A DNA stretch of 41,094 nt from Thermus igniterrae ATCC 700962 (GCF_000376265.1 NZ_AQWU01000056.1:1-41094); one strand, 5' to 3'. Positions 23,788 through 34,259 are shown, counted from the stretch's first letter. Made by a program: numbers and translations. Notes: generated by a model from the letters alone, not told the origin.

Positions 23788-23797
23788 GGTGGTTTAC
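23702..23797 (+). ncRNA. Candidate right-end guide RNA (omega RNA) scaffold of TnpB
   Basis: GTAAACC (23702-23708) can pair with GGTTTAC (23791-23797), closing a region that contains a second stem: CCCTAGCC/GGTTAGGG (one G-U pair) topped by AACAC-GCTA-GTGTT, at 23757-23789. The region overlaps the tnpB 3' end, where guide RNA scaffolds of TnpB lie. If the scaffold ends near 23797, the guide would be the next 16-20 bases, which are the alaS promoter. The structure is read by eye and the transcript is inferred. Confidence 0.45.
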
Positions 23798-23807
23798 GCC
23801 GACATCC

Positions 23808-23813
23808 TATAAT
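23808..23813 (+). promoter_or_regulatory. -10 box of alaS (leaderless promoter)
   Basis: A perfect TATAAT ends seven bases before the alaS ATG at 23821, so transcription should begin at or next to the start codon. The position of a -35 box (about 23784-23790) falls in the right-end hairpin of the inserted element and shows only a weak TTAGGG. Confidence 0.75.
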
Positions 23814-23820
23814 CAAAGGC

Positions 23821-26469
<2,649 letters not shown>

Positions 26470-26482
26470 GCCTGGCCAGGAG

Positions 26483-26488
26483 TAAAAT
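26483..26488 (+). promoter_or_regulatory. -10 box for the membrane protein at 26495
   Basis: TAAAAT ends six bases before ATG 26495, fitting a leaderless start. An AGGAG (26478-26482) is also present but is 12 bases from the ATG, too far for a good ribosome binding site. Confidence 0.5.
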
Positions 26489-26494
26489 ACCCCC

Positions 26495-27184
26495 ATGGCG
26501 CTCCTTTTTGCCCTTCTTGCCGTGGCCCTTTCCTGGGCCCTCTTCGCCCTCACCTTTGCCCGCTACCGGAAGCGGCCCAGCCTGCACAACGCCTTCTACA
26601 GCCTGGGCCTCCTCTTCTTCGCCCTGGGCGTTTCCGCCGAGCTCCTGGCCCGGCTCAAGGGGGCCTGGGACCCCTTTTCCTACCGGCTTTGGTACTTCAC
26701 CGGGGCCATGCACGGGGTGACCTTCCTGGGCCTGGGGAGCCTGGCCCTTCTGAACCCCAAGGCGGCGCGGGGCCTCCTCTTGGCCCTTTCCCCCCTGATC
26801 CTCTTCGGGCTTTACCTGGTGGCCGCCGCTCCCCTGGACTTTGCCCAGCTCCCGGAGCCCTACGCCCCCCTGGGCAAGGCCTTCCCCGAGCCCAGCCTCA
26901 CCTCCCCCAGGCTCTGGACCATCCCCTTCAACCTCCTGGGCACGGCCCTCATGGCCGGGGTGGCCTTCTACACCACCCTCCTCTTCTGGCGCAAGAACCC
27001 CCAGCGGGCCCAGGGCACGGCCCTCATCTTCCTGGCCGCCCTGGTCCTGGCCTCCACCAGCACCCTGAACCGCTTCGGCGTGGTGGGCCTTGAAGAGGCG
27101 GGCCGGGCCTTCGGGGTGGCCCTCCTCTACCTGGGGGTGCTCCTGGCGGACCGGAGCGCAGCCTATGCGGGTGGGCGCGCTTGA
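26495..27184 (+). CDS. Conserved polytopic membrane protein, function unknown
   Basis: I do not recognise a named family. The 229-residue protein has about seven hydrophobic segments: near residues 1-22, 33-52, 66-86, 89-110, 146-170, 178-195 and 203-220. Short charged links ([14 protein letters not shown]) suggest alternating loops. The layout of seven helices and no soluble domain resembles the sensor part of some histidine kinases, but no kinase follows. It begins 25 bases after alaS, and its 3' end overlaps ruvX by 20 bases, so it is part of the alaS-ruvX-mltG run. The end (about the last ten residues) is Ala- and Gly-rich. Confidence 0.6.
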   Translation: MALLFALLAVALSWALFALTFARYRKRPSLHNAFYSLGLLFFALGVSAELLARLKGAWDPFSYRLWYFTGAMHGVTFLGLGSLALLNPKAARGLLLALSPLILFGLYLVAAAPLDFAQLPEPYAPLGKAFPEPSLTSPRLWTIPFNLLGTALMAGVAFYTTLLFWRKNPQRAQGTALIFLAALVLASTSTLNRFGVVGLEEAGRAFGVALLYLGVLLADRSAAYAGGRA

Positions 27185-27572
27185 CGTGGGGGAGGCCCGG
27201 ATCGGCCTGGCGGTGGGGGAAGAGGGAAGCCCCTTCGCCTTCGGCCGGGGCTACCTGGTGCGCCGGGGGCTGGAGGCCGACGTGGCCGCCCTCCTGGAGT
27301 TCGTCCGGCGGGAGGGCCTGGGCAAGCTGGTGGTGGGCCTTCCCCTGCGCACGGACCTCAAGGAAAGCGCCCAGGCCCAGCGGGTCCTCCCCCTGGTGGA
27401 GGCCCTGAGGGCCCAGGGCCTGGAGGTGGAGCTTCTGGACGAGCGCTTCACCACCAAGGCCGCCCAGGAGCGGCTCAAGCATGCCCCCAAGCGCGTGCGC
27501 CAGGAAAAGGGCAAGCTGGACGAGCTGAGCGCCGTGGTCCTGCTGGAGGGGTACCTTGCCGGAAGGCCCTAG
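27165..27572 (+). CDS. ruvX: Putative pre-16S rRNA nuclease YqgF/RuvX
   Basis: The 135-residue protein has the RNase H-like fold pattern of Yqg[18 protein letters not shown] at the start with the catalytic aspartate D7, the central strand [13 protein letters not shown], the acidic [10 protein letters not shown] and a C-terminal [14 protein letters not shown] with the last acidic residue. In E. coli YqgF matures the 5' end of 16S rRNA. The ATG at 27165 lies inside the membrane protein gene (20-base overlap). Earlier in-frame starts belong to that gene's coding region. mltG overlaps its end by 17 bases; ruvX, mltG and alaS are neighbours in many bacteria. Confidence 0.9.
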   Translation: MRVGALDVGEARIGLAVGEEGSPFAFGRGYLVRRGLEADVAALLEFVRREGLGKLVVGLPLRTDLKESAQAQRVLPLVEALRAQGLEVELLDERFTTKAAQERLKHAPKRVRQEKGKLDELSAVVLLEGYLAGRP

Positions 27573-28569
27573 GCCCTGGCTCTGGCGTGGGGTGGTCCTG
27601 CTCTTCCTCACCTTCGCCGGGCTTTTGGCCTATGTCCTCTGGCTTTTGGGCCCCACGGGTAAGGAGGCCACGGTGCGCATCCCCCGGGGGGCCACGGGGG
27701 CGGAGGTGGCCCGGGCCCTGGAGGGGGCGGGCCTGTTGCGCTCGGGGTATCTCTTTTCCGCCTACCTGCGCTTTTCCGGCCGGGCCAAGCGCCTGGTGCC
27801 GGGGGTCTACCGCCTCAAGGGGGAAGGGGCCTTTCGCCTGGCCCGGGCCCTCACCGGGGGGGAGGAGCCCCTGAGGGTGAGCCTCACCTTCCCCGAGGGA
27901 TTGCGGGCGGTGGACTATGGCCGCCGGCTTTCCCAGGCCGGCCTGGATGGGGAGGGGTTCTTGCGTCTGGTGGAGGACCCCGAGGGGCTGAAACCCCCTT
28001 ACGTGGAGGGGAGGACCCTGGAGGGCTACCTCTTCCCCGCCACCTACACCTTTGACCTCCTGGCCACCCCGGAGGAGGTGGTGCGGGCCATGCTCCGGCG
28101 CTTTGAGGCCGAGCTCACCCCTCCCGTGCGCCAGCTTTTGCAGGCCCGCGGCCTTTCCGTCCACGCCTGGGTGACCCTGGCCTCCATCGTCCAGGTGGAG
28201 GCGGGGAGCGAGGCGGAGATGCCCCTCATCGCTGGGGTCTTCCTGAACCGGCTGGAGCGGGGCATGCCCCTGCAGGCGGACCCCACCGTGGCCTACGCCC
28301 TGGGGAAGCCCCTTCCCGAGCTTTCCCGCCCCGCGGGGGACTTCGCCGTGGACTCCCCCTACAACACCTACCGCTACGCCGGCCTGCCCCCGGGGCCCAT
28401 CGGCAACCCGGGGCGGGCTGCCCTCCTGGCGGTGCTGAACCCGGTGCGCCTGGACGAGAAGGGCCGCCCCTACCTCTACTTTTTCCACGCCCAGGGGCGG
28501 ATTTTCCTAAACCCGGATTTTGAGGGCCACCTCAAGGACCTGGCCCGCCACCGCTACTCCTCCCCGTGA
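27556..28569 (+). CDS. mltG: Endolytic murein transglycosylase MltG (YceG-like)
   Basis: The 337-residue protein has a short cytoplasmic start, one transmembrane helix (about residues 10-32), a LysM-like region ([19 protein letters not shown]) and the YceG catalytic domain. The catalytic glutamate is E215 in [12 protein letters not shown]. The blocks [35 protein letters not shown] and [20 protein letters not shown] are family hallmarks. MltG cuts new glycan strands at the membrane and sets their length. The start is a TTG at 27556 within the ruvX end; a later start would lose the membrane anchor. Its 3' end overlaps the convergent ABC permease gene by 16 bases. Confidence 0.92.
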   Translation: MPEGPRPWLWRGVVLLFLTFAGLLAYVLWLLGPTGKEATVRIPRGATGAEVARALEGAGLLRSGYLFSAYLRFSGRAKRLVPGVYRLKGEGAFRLARALTGGEEPLRVSLTFPEGLRAVDYGRRLSQAGLDGEGFLRLVEDPEGLKPPYVEGRTLEGYLFPATYTFDLLATPEEVVRAMLRRFEAELTPPVRQLLQARGLSVHAWVTLASIVQVEAGSEAEMPLIAGVFLNRLERGMPLQADPTVAYALGKPLPELSRPAGDFAVDSPYNTYRYAGLPPGPIGNPGRAALLAVLNPVRLDEKGRPYLYFFHAQGRIFLNPDFEGHLKDLARHRYSSP

Positions 28570-29390
28570 CGCAAAAGCCGCAGCTGGGCGTAGGCGAAGA
28601 GGAGGGTGAGGAGGAGGATGACCACGGTGACCGCCGCGGCGTAGCCCAGGCGGAAGTTCTCAAACCCCGACTCGTAGAGGTAGTAGCCCAGGACCCGGGT
28701 GGCCCCATAGGGCCCGCCCCGGGTGAGGAGGAAGACCGCGGAGTAGGACTGCAGGGAGAGGATGGTGCCCACCACCACCAAAAAGGCCACCGCCGGGCGC
28801 ATCAGGGGCAGGACCACGTGGCGGAAGGCCTCCCAGGGGCCTGCTCCGTCCACGTAGGCCGCCTCCAGGAGGGTTTTGGGGATGGCCTTGAGCCGGGCCG
28901 AGGCCACCAGCACCCCGTAGCCCAGGTGGCGCCACAGGGTGAAGAGCACCACCATGGCCAGGGCCCAGAACCCCTCCCGGTCCCAGGGGGGGATGGGGAG
29001 GAACTGGGCCAGGGCCCCGTACTCCGGGGTGAAGAGGGTGTACCAGGAGAGGGTGGCCCCGCCCAGGGTGACCAGGCCGGGGAGGAAGAGGAGGCCTTTG
29101 GCGAAGCGCTCGTAAGGAGCCCCCTCCAGGGCCACCGCCAGCCCGATGGAGAGGAGCACGAAGAGGGGTAGGGCCAGGAGCATGAACTTCAGGGTCACCC
29201 AGAGGCTACCCCAGAAGGCGGGGTCCTGGATGAGGTCCTGGTAGTTCTTGAGGCCAATGGGCTTGGGCTCGGAAAGCCCCGACCAGTCCCAGGTGGAAAA
29301 GCGCAGGACGTCCAGGAAGGGGTAGAGGACGAAGAGGCCCAGGGTGAAGAGGGCGGGGAGGGAGAAGAGGAAGAGGGGCAGGCGGCGCAC
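28554..29390 (-). CDS. Sugar-type ABC transporter permease (MalF/UgpA-like), orphan
   Basis: The 278-residue permease has six transmembrane helices and the EAA loop AAYVDGAGPWEAFRHVVLPLMRP that docks on the ATPase. The start (LFSLPALFTLGLFVLYPFLDVLRFS) and the NYQDLIQDPAFWGSLWVTLKF region are typical of the first permease of carbohydrate importers (MalF, UgpA, LacF). No partner permease, binding protein or ATPase lies nearby. It presumably works with subunits coded elsewhere. The start is GTG 29388-29390, four bases after the preceding exported protein, so the two are co-transcribed. Its end overlaps mltG by 16 bases tail to tail. Confidence 0.88.
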   Translation of the reverse strand: MRRLPLFLFSLPALFTLGLFVLYPFLDVLRFSTWDWSGLSEPKPIGLKNYQDLIQDPAFWGSLWVTLKFMLLALPLFVLLSIGLAVALEGAPYERFAKGLLFLPGLVTLGGATLSWYTLFTPEYGALAQFLPIPPWDREGFWALAMVVLFTLWRHLGYGVLVASARLKAIPKTLLEAAYVDGAGPWEAFRHVVLPLMRPAVAFLVVVGTILSLQSYSAVFLLTRGGPYGATRVLGYYLYESGFENFRLGYAAAVTVVILLLTLLFAYAQLRLLRHGEE

Positions 29391-29394
29391 GGGG

Positions 29395-29886
29395 CTACCA
29401 GAGGTAGAGGAGGCTCAGGAGGAAGGGGTAGCGGTCCGAGGCGGAGACCTCGAGGGCCAGGGGCTCCAGGTAGAGCCGGAAGCCCGCCCCCCAGGCCAGG
29501 TGGAGGCCGTTTTGGTACCCGAGGCCCAGGGTGCCGGAAAGGGCCCCGCCCGGCACCTCCACGCTCAGCACCGGGCCCAGGTGGAGGCCAAAGGGGTAGC
29601 GCAGGTCCAGGCCGAGCCCCACCGAGGTGTAGAGGTCGGCCAGGACCAGGCCGGGGAAGAGGTTGGCCTTGAGGAGGAGCTGGGCCTCGAGGGGTTGGGC
29701 CAGGCGGAGCTGGAGGTCGGCCCCGGTGTCAATGCCCAGGGGGGAGAAGGGAAGGAAGGCGCTAGCCTGGAGGTGGAACCCCTTTTCCGGGCTGTAGCCG
29801 AGGCCCAGGGTGTTTTCCGGATAGGCGGGAGCCTGGGCCAGGGCAAGCCCCAGGGCCAGGCTGAGGAGGGTAAGGAGCCGCTTCAT
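29395..29886 (-). CDS. Small exported beta-barrel-like protein, unknown function
   Basis: The 163-residue protein has a signal peptide (MKRLLTLLSLALGLALAQ). The rest alternates hydrophobic and polar residues in short strands (NTLGLGYSPEKGFHLQASAF, TGADLQLRLAQ, LDLRYPFGLHLGPVLSVEV, LHLAWGAGFRLYLEPLALEV). It ends in an aromatic residue (LLYLW), as outer-membrane proteins often do. With about ten short strands it could form a small barrel. I do not know the family. TATGAT nine bases before the ATG (29884-29886) may give a leaderless start. The orphan ABC permease follows after four bases, so a role in solute entry is possible but unproven. Confidence 0.55.
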   Translation of the reverse strand: MKRLLTLLSLALGLALAQAPAYPENTLGLGYSPEKGFHLQASAFLPFSPLGIDTGADLQLRLAQPLEAQLLLKANLFPGLVLADLYTSVGLGLDLRYPFGLHLGPVLSVEVPGGALSGTLGLGYQNGLHLAWGAGFRLYLEPLALEVSASDRYPFLLSLLYLW

Positions 29887-29895
29887 ATCCCCGCC

Positions 29896-29901
29896 ATCAT
29901 A
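29896..29901 (-). promoter_or_regulatory. Candidate -10 box for the exported barrel-like protein
   Basis: TATGAT on the minus strand (four or five of six consensus matches) ends nine bases before the ATG at 29886. No clear -35 box is seen. It diverges from the promoter at 29949-29954. Confidence 0.4.
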
Positions 29902-29948
29902 GCAAAAGCCCCTGGCTTGGGCCGGGGAAAGGCTTGCTTCTTTTTGCC

Positions 29949-29954
29949 TACAAT
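29949..29954 (+). promoter_or_regulatory. -10 box for the P-loop protein at 29962
   Basis: TACAAT ends seven bases before ATG 29962. It overlaps an earlier in-frame ATG (29953), which argues for the later start and a leaderless mRNA. Confidence 0.55.
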
Positions 29955-29961
29955 GGCCTCC

Positions 29962-30672
29962 ATGGCGGCTTTCTCCCTAGACCCTCTCCCCGGCCTGCTT
30001 CCCGTTTCTCAGACCTCCCTCCTGGTCCTGGTGGGCCTCACCGGGGTGGGCAAGAGCACCCTGGTGGAGGCCCTGGGCCTTCCCCGGCTTCCGGACCGCC
30101 GGGAGCTCGTGGACCTCTACGTCCTCCCCCGCTATGGGGCCAAGCCCCCCATCCCCCGGGAGGAGCGCTTCCGCCTCACCCGCCGCTTCCGGGAGGAGTT
30201 CCCCGGGGGGGTGGCGGAGGTGCTGGCCCGGGGGTTCGTGGAGGCCCACCCTCTCCTCCTCTTTGACGGCCTGAGGGGGGAGGCGGAGGTGGCCTATGCC
30301 CTGGCGCACCTCCCAAAGGCCCTCTTCGTGGTCCTCCACGCCCGGGACCTCACCCGGCTCAAGCGCCTCATCCGCCGCCAGGACGCCTTTGACCGGGTGG
30401 CCCTGCGCCCTGAAGAGATGGCGGAAATGGAGGCCCTGGCGGAGGGGGTCCTCTCCCCGGAGGAGCTGGCGGAGGTCCTGGCCCTGGCCCCGGCCGAGGA
30501 GGTCCTGGCCAAGCTGAAGATCGTGGCCGAGGAGAAGCGGAACTATGACCCCCAAGGCCCCTTGCGCCTCCTGGCCCACCACCCCCGGGCCCTGGTCCTG
30601 GACACCGAGGCCTTGACCCCGGAAGAGGAGGTGGGGGAAGTGCGGGCCTTCCTTTCCCGGCACGGGTTCTGA
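29962..30672 (+). CDS. P-loop kinase/ATPase-like protein, unknown function
   Basis: The 236-residue protein has a clear Walker A, VGLTGVGKSTLVEAL (about residues 26-40), close to its N-terminus, in the style of small nucleotide kinases. A hydrophobic strand LLLFDGLRGEAEV follows at about residue 95, a plausible Walker B with a single aspartate. An arginine-rich helix (HARDLTRLKRLIRRQD) could be a lid. The C-terminal half is helical and acidic. I cannot name the family; candidates are a sugar or nucleoside kinase-like ATPase. The start ATG 29962 follows TACAAT by seven bases; ATG 29953 is the alternative and lies inside that box. The enolase-superfamily gene follows after 28 bases. Confidence 0.6.
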   Translation: MAAFSLDPLPGLLPVSQTSLLVLVGLTGVGKSTLVEALGLPRLPDRRELVDLYVLPRYGAKPPIPREERFRLTRRFREEFPGGVAEVLARGFVEAHPLLLFDGLRGEAEVAYALAHLPKALFVVLHARDLTRLKRLIRRQDAFDRVALRPEEMAEMEALAEGVLSPEELAEVLALAPAEEVLAKLKIVAEEKRNYDPQGPLRLLAHHPRALVLDTEALTPEEEVGEVRAFLSRHGF

Positions 30673-30687
30673 CCGGGCCGGGGGGCA

Positions 30688-30693
30688 TAAAAT
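30688..30693 (+). promoter_or_regulatory. -10 box for the enolase-superfamily gene
   Basis: TAAAAT ends seven bases before ATG 30701 and overlaps an earlier in-frame ATG (30692). This supports a leaderless start at 30701. Confidence 0.5.
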
Positions 30694-30700
30694 GGGCCTC

Positions 30701-31777
30701 ATGGCCAGCCTTAAGGACATCCGCCTCATTCCCTTCCGCATCCCCCTGAAGGCCCCCCTGCGCTGGGGAAAATCCTCGGAGCTCCAGGCCCTGGAGCACG
30801 CCCTTCTGGAGGTGGAGCTTTCGGATGGTGCCCTGGGCCGGGCGGAGGTGGCCATCCGGCCCACCATCTACGGCGAGACCCTGGGGAGCGTGCAGGCGGG
30901 CCTGGAGTACCTGAAGCCTAAGCTTTTGGGCCTCGAGGCCGACGACCAGGAGGGAATCCGGGCCCTCCTGGAAGGCTTTCCCTGCAACCTGGGCCTCAAG
31001 GGAGCCCTGGACATGGCCATCTGGGAGGCCTGGGCCAGGAGCGAGGGGGAGGAGCTCCACCAGGTCCTCAAGCCCGCCAAGCACCGGGTGCGCGTGGCCT
31101 ACCTCCTGGGTATGGCCTCAGAAGAGGCCATGCTGGAGGACGCCAGGATGGCCTACGCCGCCGGGGTCCGGGTCTTCAAGGTGAAGGTGGGCCGGGACCT
31201 CGAGGGGGACACCCAGAGGATCGCCCACCTCAAGGAGGCTTTGCCAGAGGCCCAGTTTTACGCCGACGCCAACGAAACCCTCTCCCCCAAGGAGGCTGTG
31301 CGTTACCTCATCGCCTGGAAGGAGCTCGGCCTCCTCTACGTGGAGGAACCCTTGCCCACGGAGGAGGTGGAGGCCAGAAGGGGGCTTCGGGAAAAGAAGA
31401 TCCTCCCCCTCATCGCCGACGACTCGGCCATGACCCCCAAGGACCTTCGCCGGGAGCTCCTCCTGGACACCTTTGACATCCTGAACCTCAAGCCCGCCCG
31501 CACCGGCATCACCTGGACCCTGGAGATGCTGGCCCTGGCCCGGGAAAAGGGAAAGAGGGCCATGGTGGGAAGCCAGGCCCAAAGCAGCTTTGGAGCCTAC
31601 CACTCGGCCCTTCTGGCCTTTCAGCAGGGGGTGACCGAGCCCAACGAGCTGGCCTTCCACCTGAAGGTGGAGGGCGGCTTCTTCCCCTTCCCCCCCTTCC
31701 GGGAGGGCTGGCTCTACTGGGACGACCTGGTGCGGGCCCGCTTTGATGAGGCAGCCTTCGCCCGGTACGCCCTATAG
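30701..31777 (+). CDS. Enolase-superfamily enzyme, muconate-lactonizing subgroup
   Basis: The 358-residue enzyme has the capping domain and barrel of the mandelate racemase/muconate lactonizing group. Active-site residues are all visible: the base pair K160-x-K162 (VFKVKVG), metal ligands D189 (YADANE), E215 (YVEEP) and D240 (IADDS), and the opposite lysine K264 (LNLKPARTG). This K-x-K/D-E-D/K set marks the subgroup with muconate lactonizing enzyme, o-succinylbenzoate synthase, N-acylamino acid racemase and dipeptide epimerase. Which reaction it runs cannot be read from sequence. The barrel end SSFGAYHSALLAF is unusual. I prefer ATG 30701 over 30692 because of the TAAAAT box. Its stop overlaps the convergent HAD gene stop. 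Confidence 0.85.
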   Translation: MASLKDIRLIPFRIPLKAPLRWGKSSELQALEHALLEVELSDGALGRAEVAIRPTIYGETLGSVQAGLEYLKPKLLGLEADDQEGIRALLEGFPCNLGLKGALDMAIWEAWARSEGEELHQVLKPAKHRVRVAYLLGMASEEAMLEDARMAYAAGVRVFKVKVGRDLEGDTQRIAHLKEALPEAQFYADANETLSPKEAVRYLIAWKELGLLYVEEPLPTEEVEARRGLREKKILPLIADDSAMTPKDLRRELLLDTFDILNLKPARTGITWTLEMLALAREKGKRAMVGSQAQSSFGAYHSALLAFQQGVTEPNELAFHLKVEGGFFPFPPFREGWLYWDDLVRARFDEAAFARYAL

Positions 31778-32398
31778 CAGGCCCAAGGCCTCCCTGAAGT
31801 CCCTCAGGACTTCCTTGGCCCCCGCGGCCAGGAGGGCCTCGGGGCTATGTCCCGTGGGGAGGGCGTAGGTGGGGATGCCCGCTCTCACGGCGCTTTGCAC
31901 CCCCGCGGGGGAGTCCTCAAAGGCCAAAGCCTCCTCAGGGGGTATCCCTAGGCCCTCGAGGGCCACCCGGTAGGGGAGGGGGTCGGGCTTGCCCCGCCCC
32001 ACCTCCTCCGCCAGGACCAGAAGGGGTGGGTTCAGGCCCAGGGCCTTGAGCACGTGGAGGGCGTTTTCCTTGGGGGCGTTGGTCACCACGCCCCACGTGA
32101 GCCCCCTGGCTTGAGCCTTTTGCAGGAGGGCATGGAGCCCCGGGGTGGGCTTCAGGTCCTGGGCCAGGTGGCGAAAGAGGGCCTCCTTGGCCTCTATGAG
32201 GGCCCGAGCCGCCTCTCCTTCCAGGCCCAGGAGGTCCCGCACGATCTCCGGGTTGAGCCTGCCCGAGATCCTTTCCCGGTAGAAGGCCGGGCTCACTGCC
32301 AGGCCATAGGGCCTGAGCACCTCCTGCCAGGCCCGGCGGTGCAGGGGGTCGGTGTCCGCCAGCGTACCGTCCAGGTCAAAGAGGAGGGCCTTAAGCAC
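31772..32398 (-). CDS. HAD-superfamily phosphatase/phosphoglucomutase-like hydrolase
   Basis: The 208-residue HAD enzyme has the nucleophile motif FDLDGTLADTD (near residues 7-17), motif II in VVTNAPKENA, the lysine of motif III in GRGKPDPLPY and motif IV in FEDSPAGVQSA. The helical cap between motifs I and II places it in the beta-phosphoglucomutase/phosphoglycolate phosphatase-like class; the substrate is uncertain. The start is GTG 32396-32398, preceded by GGAGG, inside the MFS gene end (8-base overlap), so the two are coupled. Longer in-frame starts lie in the MFS gene. Its stop shares the six bases CTATAG with the stop of the convergent enolase-superfamily gene. Confidence 0.87.
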   Translation of the reverse strand: MLKALLFDLDGTLADTDPLHRRAWQEVLRPYGLAVSPAFYRERISGRLNPEIVRDLLGLEGEAARALIEAKEALFRHLAQDLKPTPGLHALLQKAQARGLTWGVVTNAPKENALHVLKALGLNPPLLVLAEEVGRGKPDPLPYRVALEGLGIPPEEALAFEDSPAGVQSAVRAGIPTYALPTGHSPEALLAAGAKEVLRDFREALGLL

Positions 32399-33440
32399 GG
32401 GCCTCCTCCCGTTCCAGCCCCTGCACCAGGAGGAAAAGGGCCAGCACCAGGCCAAGAAGGCCCAGGGGAATGCCCCCTGGGGGGAGGTGGGCGAAGAGGG
32501 CCGGCACCAGGGTGCTCCCCGCCGCCCCCGCGTAGAGGAGCCCCCCCAGGGCCCGGTGGCCAAAGCGGGCCTGGACCAGGGCGAAGAGGGTGGAGAAGAG
32601 GGGGCCCAGGAAGAAGCCCACCAGGGGGAAGAGGAGGGCGGTGGGGGGCAAGAGGTTGAGGAAGAGAAGCCCCAGGACGCCCACCAGGAGCCCTTTCAGG
32701 GCGAAGAGGGGCCTTTGGGCCACCTGGCGGGCGAGGAGAAGCCGGCCTAGGGCCAGGGCGAGCCAGTAGAAGGAGAGGAGGAGCCCCCCGGTGGCCGTGG
32801 CGTACCCCAGGTGCTCCAGCCACACCCGGTTCCAGGTGGCCAGGCTTCCCTCCAGCCCGGTGTAAAGGGCCACGGCCAGGAGGAAGGGCCAGAGCCTGCC
32901 CCCGTTGCCCCTCTGGCCGCGCTCCACCGGAGGGGCCTGCCAGAGGAGTCCGGCTCCCACCCAGGCCAGAAGGGCCCCCAGGCCCAGGACGGCGGCGTAG
33001 GGCAGGAGGGTGAGGGCGAAGGGGGTGAAGACCGCCCCCAGGCCGAAGGCCACGTTCACCCGGTTCAGGAGCTCCACCCGTTTCTGGGGGTAGAGCTCCC
33101 CCACCAGGCTGTTGCCGTGGACGTTCAGCACCCCCTGGGCGAGGCCCAGGAAGAAGGCCAGGGCCACCACCAGGGGAAACCCTGGGGCTAGGGCCACCCC
33201 CAGGAGGCCCAGGCCCAGGAGGAGGAGCGCGGCAGGGAGAAGGGGGTGGCGCCGCTCCCCCTGGGCCAGGCGCACCCCCAGAACGAGGCCCAGGAGGAGG
33301 GCGGTGAAGAACCAGGAGACCTCCTCCCCCACCCCGTAGCGCGCCCGCCACGCCGGCAGGGCCGCCCCCGGCAGGGCCACCACCACCCCCACCAGGAAGA
33401 GCGCCACAAAGGAGCCCCAGAAAAAACGCACGTGGGCCAT
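32391..33440 (-). CDS. Major facilitator superfamily transporter
   Basis: The 349-residue membrane protein has about 11-12 hydrophobic segments and the loose layout of a small MFS carrier. Segments begin with FFWGSFVALFLVGVVVALPG. The block LGLAQGVLNVHGNSLVGELYPQKRVELLNRVNVAFGLGAVFTP resembles the FucP/NarK-like sugar group with a conserved asparagine-rich helix. The substrate is unknown. Coupling to a sugar phosphatase-type HAD gene (8-base overlap) suggests a sugar or polyol, which is inference. The ATG at 33438-33440 follows GGTGGAG. Upstream, TGACC-N4-GGTCA (33454-33467) lies between it and the divergent ygfZ gene. Confidence 0.85.
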   Translation of the reverse strand: MAHVRFFWGSFVALFLVGVVVALPGAALPAWRARYGVGEEVSWFFTALLLGLVLGVRLAQGERRHPLLPAALLLLGLGLLGVALAPGFPLVVALAFFLGLAQGVLNVHGNSLVGELYPQKRVELLNRVNVAFGLGAVFTPFALTLLPYAAVLGLGALLAWVGAGLLWQAPPVERGQRGNGGRLWPFLLAVALYTGLEGSLATWNRVWLEHLGYATATGGLLLSFYWLALALGRLLLARQVAQRPLFALKGLLVGVLGLLFLNLLPPTALLFPLVGFFLGPLFSTLFALVQARFGHRALGGLLYAGAAGSTLVPALFAHLPPGGIPLGLLGLVLALFLLVQGLEREEARA

Positions 33441-33453
33441 TCTCCACCCCGCC

Positions 33454-33467
33454 TGACCCTTTGGTCA
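33454..33467. promoter_or_regulatory. Inverted repeat between MFS and ygfZ genes
   Basis: TGACC-CTTT-GGTCA has five-base arms around four bases. It lies in the 39-base gap between the diverging MFS gene and ygfZ, 13 bases from the MFS start. It may be an operator. On the minus strand TTGACC (33463-33468) could act as a -35 box but no fitting -10 is seen. Confidence 0.35.
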
Positions 33468-33472
33468 ATAAT
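33467..33472 (+). promoter_or_regulatory. -10 box of ygfZ
   Basis: AATAAT ends seven bases before ATG 33480 and overlaps an earlier in-frame ATG (33471). The same arrangement recurs upstream of other rightward genes here, so a leaderless start at 33480 is favoured. Confidence 0.5.
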
Positions 33473-33479
33473 GGGGGGG

Positions 33480-34259
33480 ATGGAGGCACTGCTGGAAAAA
33501 GCCCTGGCGGGGGAGGGGTACTTTGCCTTCCCCGGCCTTCTGCTCCTCAGGGGGCCCGATGCCTTGGCCTTCCTCCAGGGGCAGTGTACCCGGGACCTCA
33601 GGCGGCTTTCCGGGCCGGCGGGGGCCCTTTTCCTCAACCACAAGGGCCAGATAGAGGAGGCGGCCACCCTGTTTCCCCATCCCGAGGGGTTTTTGCTGGC
33701 CCCTTGGGGGAGCCTCGAGGGCCTCGAGGCCCGGCTAAAGCGCTACATCGTCTTTGACCAGGTGGAGGTTTTGCCGGTGTCCCTTGTCCGCCTCCTGCAC
33801 GCGGATGGGCGGGAGGAGGTGGCCGAGGCCGCCGAAGGGGCTCTGCCCCCGGAGCTTTACCCCCTGTACACCCTCCTCCGCGGGACGCCCCTCCTCTCCG
33901 ATGTGCGGGGCGAACTGCCCCAGAGCGTGGGCCTGCTCCACCTGGTGGACTACGGCAAGGGGTGCTACGTGGGCCAGGAGATCATGGCCCGCACCGAGGG
34001 GAAGGAGGTGCCCTATGGCCTCCTGGGCCTCAGGGCCCTGGAGCCGGGGGCTGAGCCTCCCTTTCCCCTGTTCCTGGGGGAGAAGCGGGTAGGGGAGGCC
34101 AAGCGCCTGCTGGAGACCCCCTATGGCCTCCTGGGCCTGGCGGTGGTGCGCAAGGAGGTCCTCCCGGGGATGGTGGTGGAGGGGGGCGGGGGGCGTTTTC
34201 TGGTGGAGGCCCTCCCCTTCAAGGAGGCGGCATGGAGCGGGCAGAGATCCTCGGGGTAG
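33480..34259 (+). CDS. ygfZ: YgfZ/GcvT-like folate-binding protein
   Basis: The 259-residue protein has the YgfZ signature K160-G-C162-Y-V-G-Q-E167 ([11 protein letters not shown]) and the N-terminal folate-binding block [17 protein letters not shown], as in the glycine-cleavage T-protein. YgfZ helps maturation or repair of certain [4Fe-4S] enzymes such as MiaB, using tetrahydrofolate; C162 is the key residue. It is shorter than the E. coli protein (about 326), missing part of the C-terminal barrel. The start ATG 33480 follows AATAAT by seven bases. cinA overlaps its end by 28 bases, starting a tightly packed run to recA. Confidence 0.88.
   Translation: MEALLEKALAGEGYFAFPGLLLLRGPDALAFLQGQCTRDLRRLSGPAGALFLNHKGQIEEAATLFPHPEGFLLAPWGSLEGLEARLKRYIVFDQVEVLPVSLVRLLHADGREEVAEAAEGALPPELYPLYTLLRGTPLLSDVRGELPQSVGLLHLVDYGKGCYVGQEIMARTEGKEVPYGLLGLRALEPGAEPPFPLFLGEKRVGEAKRLLETPYGLLGLAVVRKEVLPGMVVEGGGGRFLVEALPFKEAAWSGQRSSG

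Larger units (their letters stand above)
22565..23797 (+). mobile_element. IS1341-type (IS200/IS605 group) element, tnpB only
   Basis: A tnpB gene without tnpA lies between the NIPSNAP gene and alaS, flanked by structured ends. The left side has the perfect hairpin GCCGCCC-AC-GGGCGGC (22565-22580) and GCGTA-N6-TACGC (22601-22616). The right side has the hairpin at 23757-23789, and GTAAACC (23702-23708) pairing with GGTTTAC (23791-23797). Exact ends are not certain, because IS605-group elements have no inverted terminal repeats and make no target duplication. Mobility would need a transposase supplied from another copy. Confidence 0.6.
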
